From JANQJA01 sp965267485 (lineage in GTDB: Bacteria; Pseudomonadota; Gammaproteobacteria; Pseudomonadales; Azotimanducaceae), in NCBI GenBank assembly GCA_965267485.1, contig OZ254080.1, positions 3,720,001 through 3,784,000 on the forward strand: 64,000 nucleotides of DNA, given 5' to 3'. The notes below the pieces were generated by a model. It ran no database searches. It had not been told where the DNA came from and was given only the letters and a program-made list of their open reading frames with translations. Both the position numbers and the translations under genes were made by a program. Shown one piece after another: positions 44,553 to 52,464 of this stretch (position 1 is its first letter; each line of letters opens with the position of its first letter).

Positions 44553-46291
44553 GAGCCAACGAGGTCGCCGGACGGCTAGCCCGGGATGCCGAAGGTGTCG
44601 CGCGACATCTACTCCCAGAAGGCAAACGCCTTGGTCGAGAGTGGGTCTGCGGCGACATTGAAGGAAATCAGGGAAAGTCGCTGAAAATCTGCCTTTGTGG
44701 TGAGAAGGCTGGATTCTGGAGGGATTTCTCGACCGGTCAGAGCGGTGATCTGCTGAACCTATGGGCGGAGGTGCGCAAGGTTTCGATCGCAGATGCAATG
44801 CAGGAGGCGAAAAGCTTCCTGGGCGTTCACGATCCCCAGATTGGGCGTGATACCCTCCTCCCTAGACTCAACATCCCCAAGGAGAAGCCTTCTGGGCCTG
44901 CCCTGAGCTTTCTGCAGTCTCGCGGCTTGTCCCAATCGATTGGCGCCTACAACGTCCGAGCGGCCGGCAACTGCGTGGTATTTCCGTCCGAAGTTGACGA
45001 AACGGTGAGGTTCGCGAAATGCCGGGACATTGAAGACAAGGCAAAGATGCACTGCATCAAAGGGGGCAAACCGGTGCTGTTTGGCTGGCAAGCCATCAAC
45101 GAGCGAGCCCGAGAAGTTGTTATCTGCGAGGGGGAACTGGACGCCATGGCCTGGTATGACATGGGCTACCCCGCGCTGAGCGTACCCAACGGCGCACAGA
45201 GCCACTCCTGGGTCGAGGTCGAATACGATCGGCTCGAACGATTTGATCGCATCTACATCGCCTTCGACGCCGATCAGCCGGGGCAAGAAGGGGCGAAGGC
45301 GCTACTCAGCCGACTGGGTTCGGACCGATGCCAGCTCGTCGACACCAGCCCATTCAAAGACGCTAACGAAATGCTTCTCAAGGGCGGATCCGCTGTGGCC
45401 GCCATCACCTCCGCGCGTTGGCTCGACCCCGAGGAACTCAAGCACGCTGGCGAATACACGGATGCTGTCCGCAGGATGCTCGGCACAGGTGTTGATGCGG
45501 GGCCCGGATTCGACCCGCCCTGGGGCAAGCTGAAGGGCAAACTACGGTTTCGTGAGTCCGAACTGACCGTCGTTAATGGCGTAAACGGCCACGGCAAGTC
45601 GCAACTCGCTGGCCAGATCGTGCTTTCGGCACTTGAGCAGGGCTGGCGAACCTGCAAGGCCTCCCTGGAGATGAAGCCCGACGTCCTGCTCTACCGAATG
45701 GCGCGGCAAGCAAACGCAGGCAGCGTCACGTCGGACGCTGTCGAACGACTCGGCAAGTGGTATCAGGACAAACTCTGGCTCTTCGATCTTGTCGGTACCG
45801 CGAAGGCCGAGCGACTCCTGGAAGTCTTCACTTACGCTCGAAAGCGGTACGACTGTCGACTCTTCGTGATCGACTCTTTGCTGAAGTGCGGGATCGCGGA
45901 GGACGACTACAATGGTCAAAAGCTGTTCGTCGAATCGTTGTGCGACTTCAAGAACCAATACGACGCACACATCATTCTGGTAACGCACTCGAGGAAGGGC
46001 CAATCGGAGGACAAACCCATCGGCAAGATGGACGTCCGCGGTACAGGCGCGATCACGGACCTGGCAGATACAGTCATCGGAGTATGGAGGAACAAGGTCA
46101 AGGAGAGAAAGATTGCGGAGAAAGGTCCAGCCTCATCGCCCGAGAAGCTAAAGGCGGAGCTTGACGCGCTTTTGATGATCGAGAAGCAGCGAAATGGCGA
46201 CTGGGAAGGGCGCGCGCAGCTTTGGCTTGATCGCGCATCCAACCAGTTTACGAGCGCACAGGGCGAGCATCCTCGTCTCTACGGAAAATAG
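44549..46291 (+). CDS. Primase-helicase (TOPRIM plus DnaB/Twinkle-like)
   Basis: 580 residues. The N-terminal region has CGDIEGNQGKSLKICL and a GFWRDFSTGQSGDLLNLWAE stretch typical of phage primases; TOPRIM domain with Glu 194 (CEGELDA) and DAD at 240-242; helicase core with Walker A GVNGHGKS at 344-351, Walker B FVIDSL and VTHSRK. Unwinds and primes element DNA. Overlaps the previous gene by 4 bp, so the replication genes form one operon. Confidence 0.88.
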   Translation: MRANEVAGRLARDAEGVARHLLPEGKRLGREWVCGDIEGNQGKSLKICLCGEKAGFWRDFSTGQSGDLLNLWAEVRKVSIADAMQEAKSFLGVHDPQIGRDTLLPRLNIPKEKPSGPALSFLQSRGLSQSIGAYNVRAAGNCVVFPSEVDETVRFAKCRDIEDKAKMHCIKGGKPVLFGWQAINERAREVVICEGELDAMAWYDMGYPALSVPNGAQSHSWVEVEYDRLERFDRIYIAFDADQPGQEGAKALLSRLGSDRCQLVDTSPFKDANEMLLKGGSAVAAITSARWLDPEELKHAGEYTDAVRRMLGTGVDAGPGFDPPWGKLKGKLRFRESELTVVNGVNGHGKSQLAGQIVLSALEQGWRTCKASLEMKPDVLLYRMARQANAGSVTSDAVERLGKWYQDKLWLFDLVGTAKAERLLEVFTYARKRYDCRLFVIDSLLKCGIAEDDYNGQKLFVESLCDFKNQYDAHIILVTHSRKGQSEDKPIGKMDVRGTGAITDLADTVIGVWRNKVKERKIAEKGPASSPEKLKAELDALLMIEKQRNGDWEGRAQLWLDRASNQFTSAQGEHPRLYGK

Positions 46292-46300
46292 GGGTCCCAA

Positions 46301-46795
46301 ATGTCAACGCACCCCCCCTCCCTTACAGCCAAACAGCATCGTTTCGTCGAGGAGTACCTCCTGGACTTGAACGCGACCCAAGCCGCGATCCGTGCCGGCT
46401 ACAGCAAGCGGACCGCGAAGGCGCAAGGTTCTCGCCTCCTTACACATCCCTCGGTCTCTGATGCCATCTGTGACGCCATCGAGGCACGTTCAAAGCGGGT
46501 TGAGATCGATCAGGACTGGGTCCTGAACGCCCTGGTATCCATTCACGAGAGTTGTATAGAGGACGGCTCAACGCATGCCGCACTTCGGTCGCTTGAACTC
46601 ATCGGCAAGCATGTTCACGTACAAGCCTTCAAAGAACAGAAGGTCGTAGAAAACACCTTCAGCATGAAATTCGATCGCGCAATTGAAGCGGTTGACCAGA
46701 TCATTGCAGAAGCGCTCGAAGGTCAGACAAACGACGTGACGCACGACTCCAACGCGCTTCCGATGTTGACAAAAGTTGACCTCGACCGGAAATGA
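46301..46795 (+). CDS. terS: Terminase small subunit
   Basis: 164 residues. Terminase_2-type N-terminal helix-turn-helix: LTAKQHRFVEEYLLDLNATQAAIRAGYS, then AKAQGSRLLTHPSVSDAI. The small subunit picks the DNA to be packaged. No large terminase or structural gene follows, the hallmark of satellites that redirect a helper phage's packaging. Starts 9 bp after the primase-helicase. Confidence 0.88.
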   Translation: MSTHPPSLTAKQHRFVEEYLLDLNATQAAIRAGYSKRTAKAQGSRLLTHPSVSDAICDAIEARSKRVEIDQDWVLNALVSIHESCIEDGSTHAALRSLELIGKHVHVQAFKEQKVVENTFSMKFDRAIEAVDQIIAEALEGQTNDVTHDSNALPMLTKVDLDRK

Positions 46796-46816
46796 CAAGG
46801 TTGAACCGGATCCAGG

Positions 46817-47518
46817 CTAAAGAATGCTCGGCAGTTCTACCTCCAAATACTGCGCATCACCCGTGCACCAGCCCAGAAGAAGGCGTAGGTGCGACTCCAA
46901 GTGGACCTCAAAGAGATCCGCCTCAATTTGAACAGCACCTAGCGCCGCCGCGAACTGCTCGAAATCCTTGCGCCATTTTTGCGTCGGACTAAACGACTGG
47001 ACCACCATGACCGCGTTCTGCGCATGAAATTCTCGCGCAGCCAGCAACGCCGATCCGGTTCGATGCAACAGTTGATACCGAATTTCATCATCCAACGGTT
47101 CGCTGGCGCCCAAAAGATCTGCCAGGTAAGCAATGCGCTCCAACTGACCGGCTGAAGCGTCAGTCCGTTTCTCGCCCAACGTAGGGCCAAACGGCTCATT
47201 CACTTTGGCTTCGACACCAAGCACCGTAAGGCCTACCTCGTTTCGGCACACAGCGAGCACGTCTGTCTGAGAGGGCCGGTCCCCGCCAGGCAAGTCAACT
47301 TCCCACTCCGGGATTGCCGCGACGAGTTCGAGATTCGCGAATGAGTCGGAAACACCCTCAAGCAGACAAACAATCTCGGGCGGCAAGGCAGGAGCATTCG
47401 ACTCCCAAGAGGCTGCGGCAGCCATCGCAGAGAACCCACGTTTCCAGTGCAGCTTCGGCTTGCCCAGAAGCCTTTGCCAATCGGAGGCTGATTGCGTTGG
47501 TGTAAATATGCGCTTCAT
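46817..47518 (-). CDS. DUF6946-like protein with PD-(D/E)XK-type motif
   Basis: 233 residues from the ATG at 47518. Resembles DUF6946 proteins: an early WKRGFSAMAAAASWE and a central PSQTDVLAV...VLGVEAKVNEPFG. Asp 86 and Glu 103-x-Lys 105 fit the D-x(n)-ExK pattern of the restriction-endonuclease fold. Convergent with terS. A nuclease role is inferred from the motif only; no methyltransferase is nearby. Confidence 0.6.
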   Translation of the reverse strand: MKRIFTPTQSASDWQRLLGKPKLHWKRGFSAMAAAASWESNAPALPPEIVCLLEGVSDSFANLELVAAIPEWEVDLPGGDRPSQTDVLAVCRNEVGLTVLGVEAKVNEPFGPTLGEKRTDASAGQLERIAYLADLLGASEPLDDEIRYQLLHRTGSALLAAREFHAQNAVMVVQSFSPTQKWRKDFEQFAAALGAVQIEADLFEVHLESHLRLLLGWCTGDAQYLEVELPSIL

Positions 47519-47701
47519 AGTCATCTTCTTCCGCAACTGAGTAGTACTGATTTTTTAAACACGCAATGAGCCAAAATGTCGAAGGATTTTACAGACGACC
47601 CTGCCCACTTTCGCAAATCGCTTAAAAAACATATCACTAGGCGAGCTGGAATCAGAATTGCTTGCCTCAACTGTACCAACAAAAAGCGCGAACAAACGCC
47701 C

Positions 47702-48460
47702 ATGTTTAGATTGCCCGTGAAACAGCCGAGAAAAGGCAGCCTCTTGCTCCTGATTCTCCTTGGATTATGCATACAGGAGGCCAGTCCCAGCATCATTTCG
47801 CTAGACAGTGTATGGGGCAGCGACACACTCACGCGGGATACTGATTCTGGTCTGGAGTGGCTCGATGTGACTTTGACCCGGGGTCTAAGCTACAACCAGG
47901 TCATCGCAAAACTCGGTTCAGGCGGCGAATTTGAAGGATTCCGCTATGCCCTCACCGCCGAACTCGATCAACTCATCAGCAATTTCGGCATTACATCAGT
48001 CAACACCAACTGTGATTTTGGCGTAACCCACTGCAACAATGCGGACGCTAGCAGCAGCGACGCAGTTGAGAGAATGATTGAGCTGCTCGGCGACACCCAT
48101 GATGCGTACTACGATTCGGTCGCGTACCCCATTGACGTAGCCCCCGATGGTCGCGGTGGTGTTCTCGGGTTCTTGGCTGACACGCCATTCAACTCACTTG
48201 CCCCGATTGGGATGGGTGAGATATCCGATAGGGAATATGTCTATCGAAGCTCAGGCAGCCCGTACTCAGATTCCCCAGATTACGTCAATGTGATCCGCAG
48301 TCCGTACTATACGACAGACTTCTACTCTAGCGTCGGTTCTTTCTTGGTCCGACCAGTTCCCGAGCCTGAATCATCGATTCTGTTCTTGAGCTTTCTCTTG
48401 GGATATTTTTTTTCGAACCGATATCGACAAACACCCCAAACTTTGCCTGATCAGGAATAG
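47702..48460 (+). CDS. PEP-CTERM sorting-domain protein
   Basis: 252 residues from the ATG at 47702, which puts the signal peptide (KGSLLLLILLGLCIQEASP) at the N terminus; the frame is open 126 bp further upstream. The body has the DTDSGLEWLDVTLTRGLSYNQV pattern of a common exported PEP-CTERM family. The C-terminal anchor is VPEPESS, a hydrophobic helix and the basic NRYRQ. Needs an exosortase elsewhere in the genome. Its last 90 bp overlap the next, convergent PEP-CTERM gene. Confidence 0.8.
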   Translation: MFRLPVKQPRKGSLLLLILLGLCIQEASPSIISLDSVWGSDTLTRDTDSGLEWLDVTLTRGLSYNQVIAKLGSGGEFEGFRYALTAELDQLISNFGITSVNTNCDFGVTHCNNADASSSDAVERMIELLGDTHDAYYDSVAYPIDVAPDGRGGVLGFLADTPFNSLAPIGMGEISDREYVYRSSGSPYSDSPDYVNVIRSPYYTTDFYSSVGSFLVRPVPEPESSILFLSFLLGYFFSNRYRQTPQTLPDQE

Positions 48461-49108
48461 CGAAAGTCCGAGCAGAAGTACGCCGAGCGAATTCGGGGAC
48501 GGTATCGCGAGTGTATCGCCGTCTCGAACTGCCCATGCCAGAAGGTCACTAGTCTTGCTGCCGAAACCTTGATCCCCATCATTGAAACTGAAGTGCCAGG
48601 CTTGAGACTCGAAGATTGTTGTGGAACTCCAGTAGGTACTCGAGTGAAGGTTTTGGAACAACGACAGGTCACTGTCGCCGGCAGAGAAGATTGATTCGTT
48701 AGCACTACCCGAGAGCTCCTCGTAGAACAAATGTCCCATAGGACTACCGACGCAATTATCTCCGTATCCTCCGGCATACGCTGAATGACAGCTCGTGTCT
48801 GGCAACCGAGTCTCGGGCAACCTCCAATCAGAATATCCCCAAACATCGAGTTCGGCTGCCCACGCCATGGCACTAATCCACGTTAGCCTGCCATCCGTGT
48901 TGTCATATCCATCGTCGTAGCCACTTCCAGCTGCCGCGTTTGCGTCCGCGAGCCAGGTAATGTCCAAGTCACTGTCATAGATAGCTTCAAAAGTGCTTGA
49001 ATCACCGTCAAGATCGCGACCGATTAGCCCAGCTCGCGACTCCATCGCGGCAAAAGAAAAAGACGAAAACGCAAGAGCGGCCAAGAACAATCTTGGATTC
49101 GTTTGCAT
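48371..49108 (-). CDS. DUF1566-like protein with PEP-CTERM-like anchor
   Basis: 245 residues. Signal peptide (MQTNPRLFLAALAFSSFSFAAMESRAG); DUF1566/Lcl-type body (DITWLADANAAAGSGYDD, GRLTWISAMAWAAELDVWGYSDWRLPE, YWSSTT, WAVRDGD). The C-terminal anchor is variant: IPSPNSLGVLLLGLSLFLIRQ then a 23-residue basic tail. Exported and probably exosortase-processed. Its 3' end overlaps the preceding PEP-CTERM gene on the other strand by 90 bp. Confidence 0.75.
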   Translation of the reverse strand: MQTNPRLFLAALAFSSFSFAAMESRAGLIGRDLDGDSSTFEAIYDSDLDITWLADANAAAGSGYDDGYDNTDGRLTWISAMAWAAELDVWGYSDWRLPETRLPDTSCHSAYAGGYGDNCVGSPMGHLFYEELSGSANESIFSAGDSDLSLFQNLHSSTYWSSTTIFESQAWHFSFNDGDQGFGSKTSDLLAWAVRDGDTLAIPSPNSLGVLLLGLSLFLIRQSLGCLSISVRKKISQEKAQEQNR

Positions 49109-49232
49109 GAGAGCAATCTACCTGCTGAGAATCGTGAAAGTGGTCCGGAACCTTCGGTCCGTGAATGGAGCAAGCGAACTATCGTCACCCCTGAGATCGG
49201 AATCAGTCATTGTCGTGCTGTGAGCCGACTGC

Positions 49233-50042
49233 CTATGATTCAATACCAGTGTAGCAACTTGGGGAGAGGCGTCTCAAAAGATCCGCTACTAGAAGCTTTG
49301 AAGATAAAACGCAAACGAGGCCAATGACGAAAACAACGCCAGTCGCAGGCGCCGGTACACCCACGATCTGCAGCCCGGCCAACCCCGTCCAAGTGCCCCC
49401 ACCAACCGCATTAGAAACGGCCAAAGTGCCATCGAGTTCTAACCCCTGAACGAGACGCCAGTTTACGCCCTCATCGAAGCTGCCGATGCCACCTGGCAAG
49501 CTATTGAGCGTCATCCCCTCGATATCAATAAACCCTGTCTGCATTTTGTGCGAAGGAGCGTAGAGGTAAACGTCATAAACACCCTGTGCAAGCCCCTGCA
49601 CTGTCAGCGACCACCCCCCTCCCGTCTTCCAGAAGTTGTCCGACAACAGCGCCTGTTGGTCGCTACAAGGGCAGATCTCATTAGCCCCTGTACCACCATT
49701 CGCGCCGGTGCCGTCAGTGAAGATCGAAACTGATGTGAGGTTGCCGGAGGCATCAACTAGGTTCTCGGTTAGCCCGAGTTCATCTATTGTGTTCCAGTTG
49801 CCGGCTGGTCCAGCCGCGCCGTAACGCGCATCAGGGGTGCCCTTACCCTTCCCAAAATCGATGTTGAGAATCACCCCCCCTTGCGCTGCGAAACTACTCG
49901 AGAGCGCGAAAAGGAGAACCAGACACCGCAATCCAACCTTGGCCAAAATTTCAGCGATACACACGTCTATCAAGACCCCAGCCCATTCCTTCGACGGTGC
50001 CTTGAACGAATGCAATTTGCATTCCCCGCAGATCGTAACCAA
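49233..50042 (-). CDS. PEP-CTERM-like exported protein
   Basis: Open frame of 269 codons; the start is uncertain because 50042 is a TTG without a ribosome site and the likely signal peptide (VGLRCLVLLFALSSSFAAQGG) begins about 35 codons in, so a GTG or TTG near 49946-49964 may be real. The body is a beta-rich domain (ILNIDFGKG, WSLTVQGLAQGVYDVYLYAPS, TGLAGLQI) like other PEP-CTERM proteins. The C terminus is VPAPATG, a helix and DLLRR. Third sorting-signal protein in the element. Confidence 0.65.
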   Translation of the reverse strand: MVTICGECKLHSFKAPSKEWAGVLIDVCIAEILAKVGLRCLVLLFALSSSFAAQGGVILNIDFGKGKGTPDARYGAAGPAGNWNTIDELGLTENLVDASGNLTSVSIFTDGTGANGGTGANEICPCSDQQALLSDNFWKTGGGWSLTVQGLAQGVYDVYLYAPSHKMQTGFIDIEGMTLNSLPGGIGSFDEGVNWRLVQGLELDGTLAVSNAVGGGTWTGLAGLQIVGVPAPATGVVFVIGLVCVLSSKLLVADLLRRLSPSCYTGIES

Positions 50043-50326
50043 CTGATTTTAAGCGAGTTAGAGTTCAGCGGCGCGAGCCATACCACGTAAGGGATGCAAG
50101 ACTGTAAAGCATATCGACGATTTCCCGATCTTCGAAGCATCGCCCAACCCAGGTAGCAACTGGGGCACAAAAAGGAACAACCTCAGCGTGGAAGACTTCG
50201 CCCTAGGCTTTCGGAAGCCATCCCGAAAGGCTTGTAGAGAGACTCATGGAAAGGCTTTAGGGAAGGCCCTCACGAAAGCTTGCGCAATGCTACTGAGGGT
50301 TCCGAGGGGACGATACACCATACCGC
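50043..50326. other. Noncoding gap with imperfect GAAAGGCTT repeats
   Basis: No convincing gene. Around 50200-50285 there are several related short words (GGCTTTCGGAAG, CGAAAGGCTT, GAAAGGCTTTAGGGAAGG, CGAAAGCTTGCG) in both orientations that could fold into hairpins. A 62-codon plus-strand frame across them codes only for the repeat words and has no recognisable product. Confidence 0.35.
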
Positions 50327-51322
50327 CTACGACACGCCTTCAACCCCAGGCAGTCCTTTGGCGCACCCATCCTTGATGAAGGTGTCCACCCTAAAAATGA
50401 TCTCCTGAATGGCAGCGCTGGCCACAGGCGAGCCACGATGGTGAACACCCAAGACATCATATCCCCGGCCGCCAAGATACTCGGCAAGTTCATGCTCTAG
50501 CGTCGCCATCACATCCCTATAGGGCTTGTGCTGTTCAAAACTGTCCTGCTCAGGAAAAATCGGTCCGAGCGCGATCATTCGAAACTCGCTCGTACGAGGC
50601 TCGATACCCGCCTCAGCGAGGCGCTTAGCCAGCGAGTTTCCTTTGGCATTCGGTCGAAAGTCCAAATGCTGCCCGATTCGACTGAAGGGCGAGGAGGCGT
50701 TGGGCGAAGAACTGTCGCCAGTACGCCCGACGTAATAGCAGACACGCTCCGCATCGCGAACTTCCCAGAGGTAAAGCCAGAAGCCACGCTCCAAAACATG
50801 ACCGTCAAAGGTCATCTGGTAGGCTCTGACTTGCGGCTTCTCAATCCACCGTCTCGCCACTGGATCGAAGACCAGAGGTTTCTCGCACGCAACTGGGTCC
50901 TCACCAAGCTTAGACAGGACTGAATGATACTTCGCGCGAAACTTGCCTTGCTCACTCTCCGAGCGCAGCAGGTGCACCTTGGACAAGTTGTGGCTCGAAT
51001 CTGCGACTTTGACGGCACGGGCGATTTCGTTGTCAGCAAGCCTGGTCAAGTACCCGGACAGATAGTCCTCCCCCCCTCTTCTTGTCATGGCCGCAACGCC
51101 TGCTGCCACTCGGCGACCGAATCGCGCCTCGATATCTTCAAGCGTCACAGACGTGTCCTCAACCGCATCGTGTAAGAAGGCGACAATCTCGAATTCTTCA
51201 CCAAGTGGCGCGACACGGGCAGCCACGTCAACGACATGCGCGAAGTAATCAACGCCAAGCTTGTCTACCTGGCCCTGGTGAAGCGTACGCGCCCAATCTC
51301 TCGCTTCATCAATCATGCTCAC
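50327..51322 (-). CDS. HD (alarmone-hydrolase-like) and GIY-YIG fusion protein
   Basis: 331 residues from the GTG at 51322, which is 8 bp after GAAGGAG; the ATG two codons later is spaced worse. Residues 1-120 match RelA/SpoT/MESH1-type HD hydrolases: His 29, HD at 51-52, ED at 55-56 (FLHDAVEDTSVTLEDIEARFG) and KVAD...N with Asp 108 and Asn 112. Residues about 180-290 look like a GIY-YIG domain: LYLWEV at 183, YYVGRTG at 196, Arg 215 and Glu 276 or 278. I do not know this fusion. Follows the other GIY-YIG gene by 22 bp. Confidence 0.72.
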   Translation of the reverse strand: MSMIDEARDWARTLHQGQVDKLGVDYFAHVVDVAARVAPLGEEFEIVAFLHDAVEDTSVTLEDIEARFGRRVAAGVAAMTRRGGEDYLSGYLTRLADNEIARAVKVADSSHNLSKVHLLRSESEQGKFRAKYHSVLSKLGEDPVACEKPLVFDPVARRWIEKPQVRAYQMTFDGHVLERGFWLYLWEVRDAERVCYYVGRTGDSSSPNASSPFSRIGQHLDFRPNAKGNSLAKRLAEAGIEPRTSEFRMIALGPIFPEQDSFEQHKPYRDVMATLEHELAEYLGGRGYDVLGVHHRGSPVASAAIQEIIFRVDTFIKDGCAKGLPGVEGVS

Positions 51323-51344
51323 CCGTTTAACTCCTTCAGCGGCG

Positions 51345-52121
51345 CTACGCCCTCTCAAGCGTTATGGATTGGGGCGACAAGACAACAACCTTAGCGCGAT
51401 CACCCAGCTTCAGGTTGTCCACAAACCAGTCACGCAGCGCCGTGCCTCCCATGATTCGGGGCGTGTCATTACTGTTAACTTTTCGATTAATCGTGCCCCA
51501 TGCACTCCTGCCACCCGAGACGCGAATCTCGATCTCCTGGCCGTGACGGCCGAAATAGCGCGCATAGTCCACTGGAACGTTGAAGAAGCCCTGCCGCCGA
51601 TAGGTCTTCCCAATCTGAACGGAGAAAGATGGTTTGAGTCGTGACTCTGCATCAGCCGCAGGTTTCGCAGGCGTCGGCTTTTCAAACTCCGCGGATTTGG
51701 CCGTGGACGCAGGTGTTGCGACGCCGTTCGAATTCCAGTCCGGCTGGAGCTGGCGAATGATGTCGTCCTCCAGGGCGGCAGGCAGGTTGATCGAAAAGCC
51801 AGCGTGCTCAGTGGGGGCAGTATCTTCGAGCGCGTAGATATCTACCGCGCCTCCTCTGGTCAACTCGTCAATCAGGAGCCGATTCAAGCGAATGTTGGTC
51901 TTCTGGCTTGGGCCAGGTCTCGTGTACCCATAAAGCCGGTTTGCGAGCGCCTGACTGGACTTGCCGACATAGCGTACCGATGCATCCTGAACGAAAGCAT
52001 ACAGAACGGGCGACGCGGCAGCTTTATCGTCGAGGAGCAACGCCAGCCTTCCGTCGCCGTCAAGCTCCCACTTTCCGACCTTGGTCAGACCAGCCCTCAA
52101 GAGTCGGTCCAGACTATCCAT
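51345..52121 (-). CDS. GIY-YIG endonuclease with C-terminal B3/EcoRII-N-like DNA-binding domain
   Basis: 258 residues. GIY-YIG core: LYAF at 40-43, YVGKS at 51-55, Arg 62, and Glu 118 followed by PDWN, so the catalytic set is present. A Pro/Ala-rich linker (about 133-158) leads to a beta-barrel-like domain (FFNVPVDYARYFG, TPRIMGGTALRDWFVDNLKLGDRAKVVV) resembling B3/EcoRII N-terminal DNA-binding folds. This layout suits a site-specific nuclease, but no methyltransferase accompanies it. First gene of a two-gene operon. Confidence 0.75.
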   Translation of the reverse strand: MDSLDRLLRAGLTKVGKWELDGDGRLALLLDDKAAASPVLYAFVQDASVRYVGKSSQALANRLYGYTRPGPSQKTNIRLNRLLIDELTRGGAVDIYALEDTAPTEHAGFSINLPAALEDDIIRQLQPDWNSNGVATPASTAKSAEFEKPTPAKPAADAESRLKPSFSVQIGKTYRRQGFFNVPVDYARYFGRHGQEIEIRVSGGRSAWGTINRKVNSNDTPRIMGGTALRDWFVDNLKLGDRAKVVVLSPQSITLERA

Positions 52122-52464
52122 TTTGGTTACTCTTTAATCACTTCGTAGCAACAAGGGCAGTGCTCCGAAGACTACGCCGGCAGACACGATCGACTCAAGG
52201 ATCGATAGATCGCATTCGGGAACGGCCGCAGCAACACTTGAACGCTCCGTTCGCAGCATCATGTATTAGGACTCTTCTTCGATAAGCGAACCAGCGGCCC
52301 TTGCAGAGCGGGTATCGCCCATCCGTTCCCTCCATTGCAAACTCTACGTGTCGATTTAATTTACACCGTCAGCCTATCTGGATCCCAACCGTCTGATCTT
52401 TATGAATTTTTGAAGGTGGCGTGTCATTTGCTTGCCAATAATTGAATCCAAAATCACCAGCAAA
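52122..52464. other. Intergenic region between GIY-YIG operon and repeat protein
   Basis: 343 bp holding the divergent promoters of both units. It has no gene I can support and no clear repeats; the part near 52345-52420 is A/T-rich and is the likely promoter area for the repeat protein. Confidence 0.4.

Noticed and set aside
51345..52121. Complete restriction-modification system
   Set aside because: A nuclease-like gene is present but no DNA methyltransferase motif occurs in any neighbouring gene.
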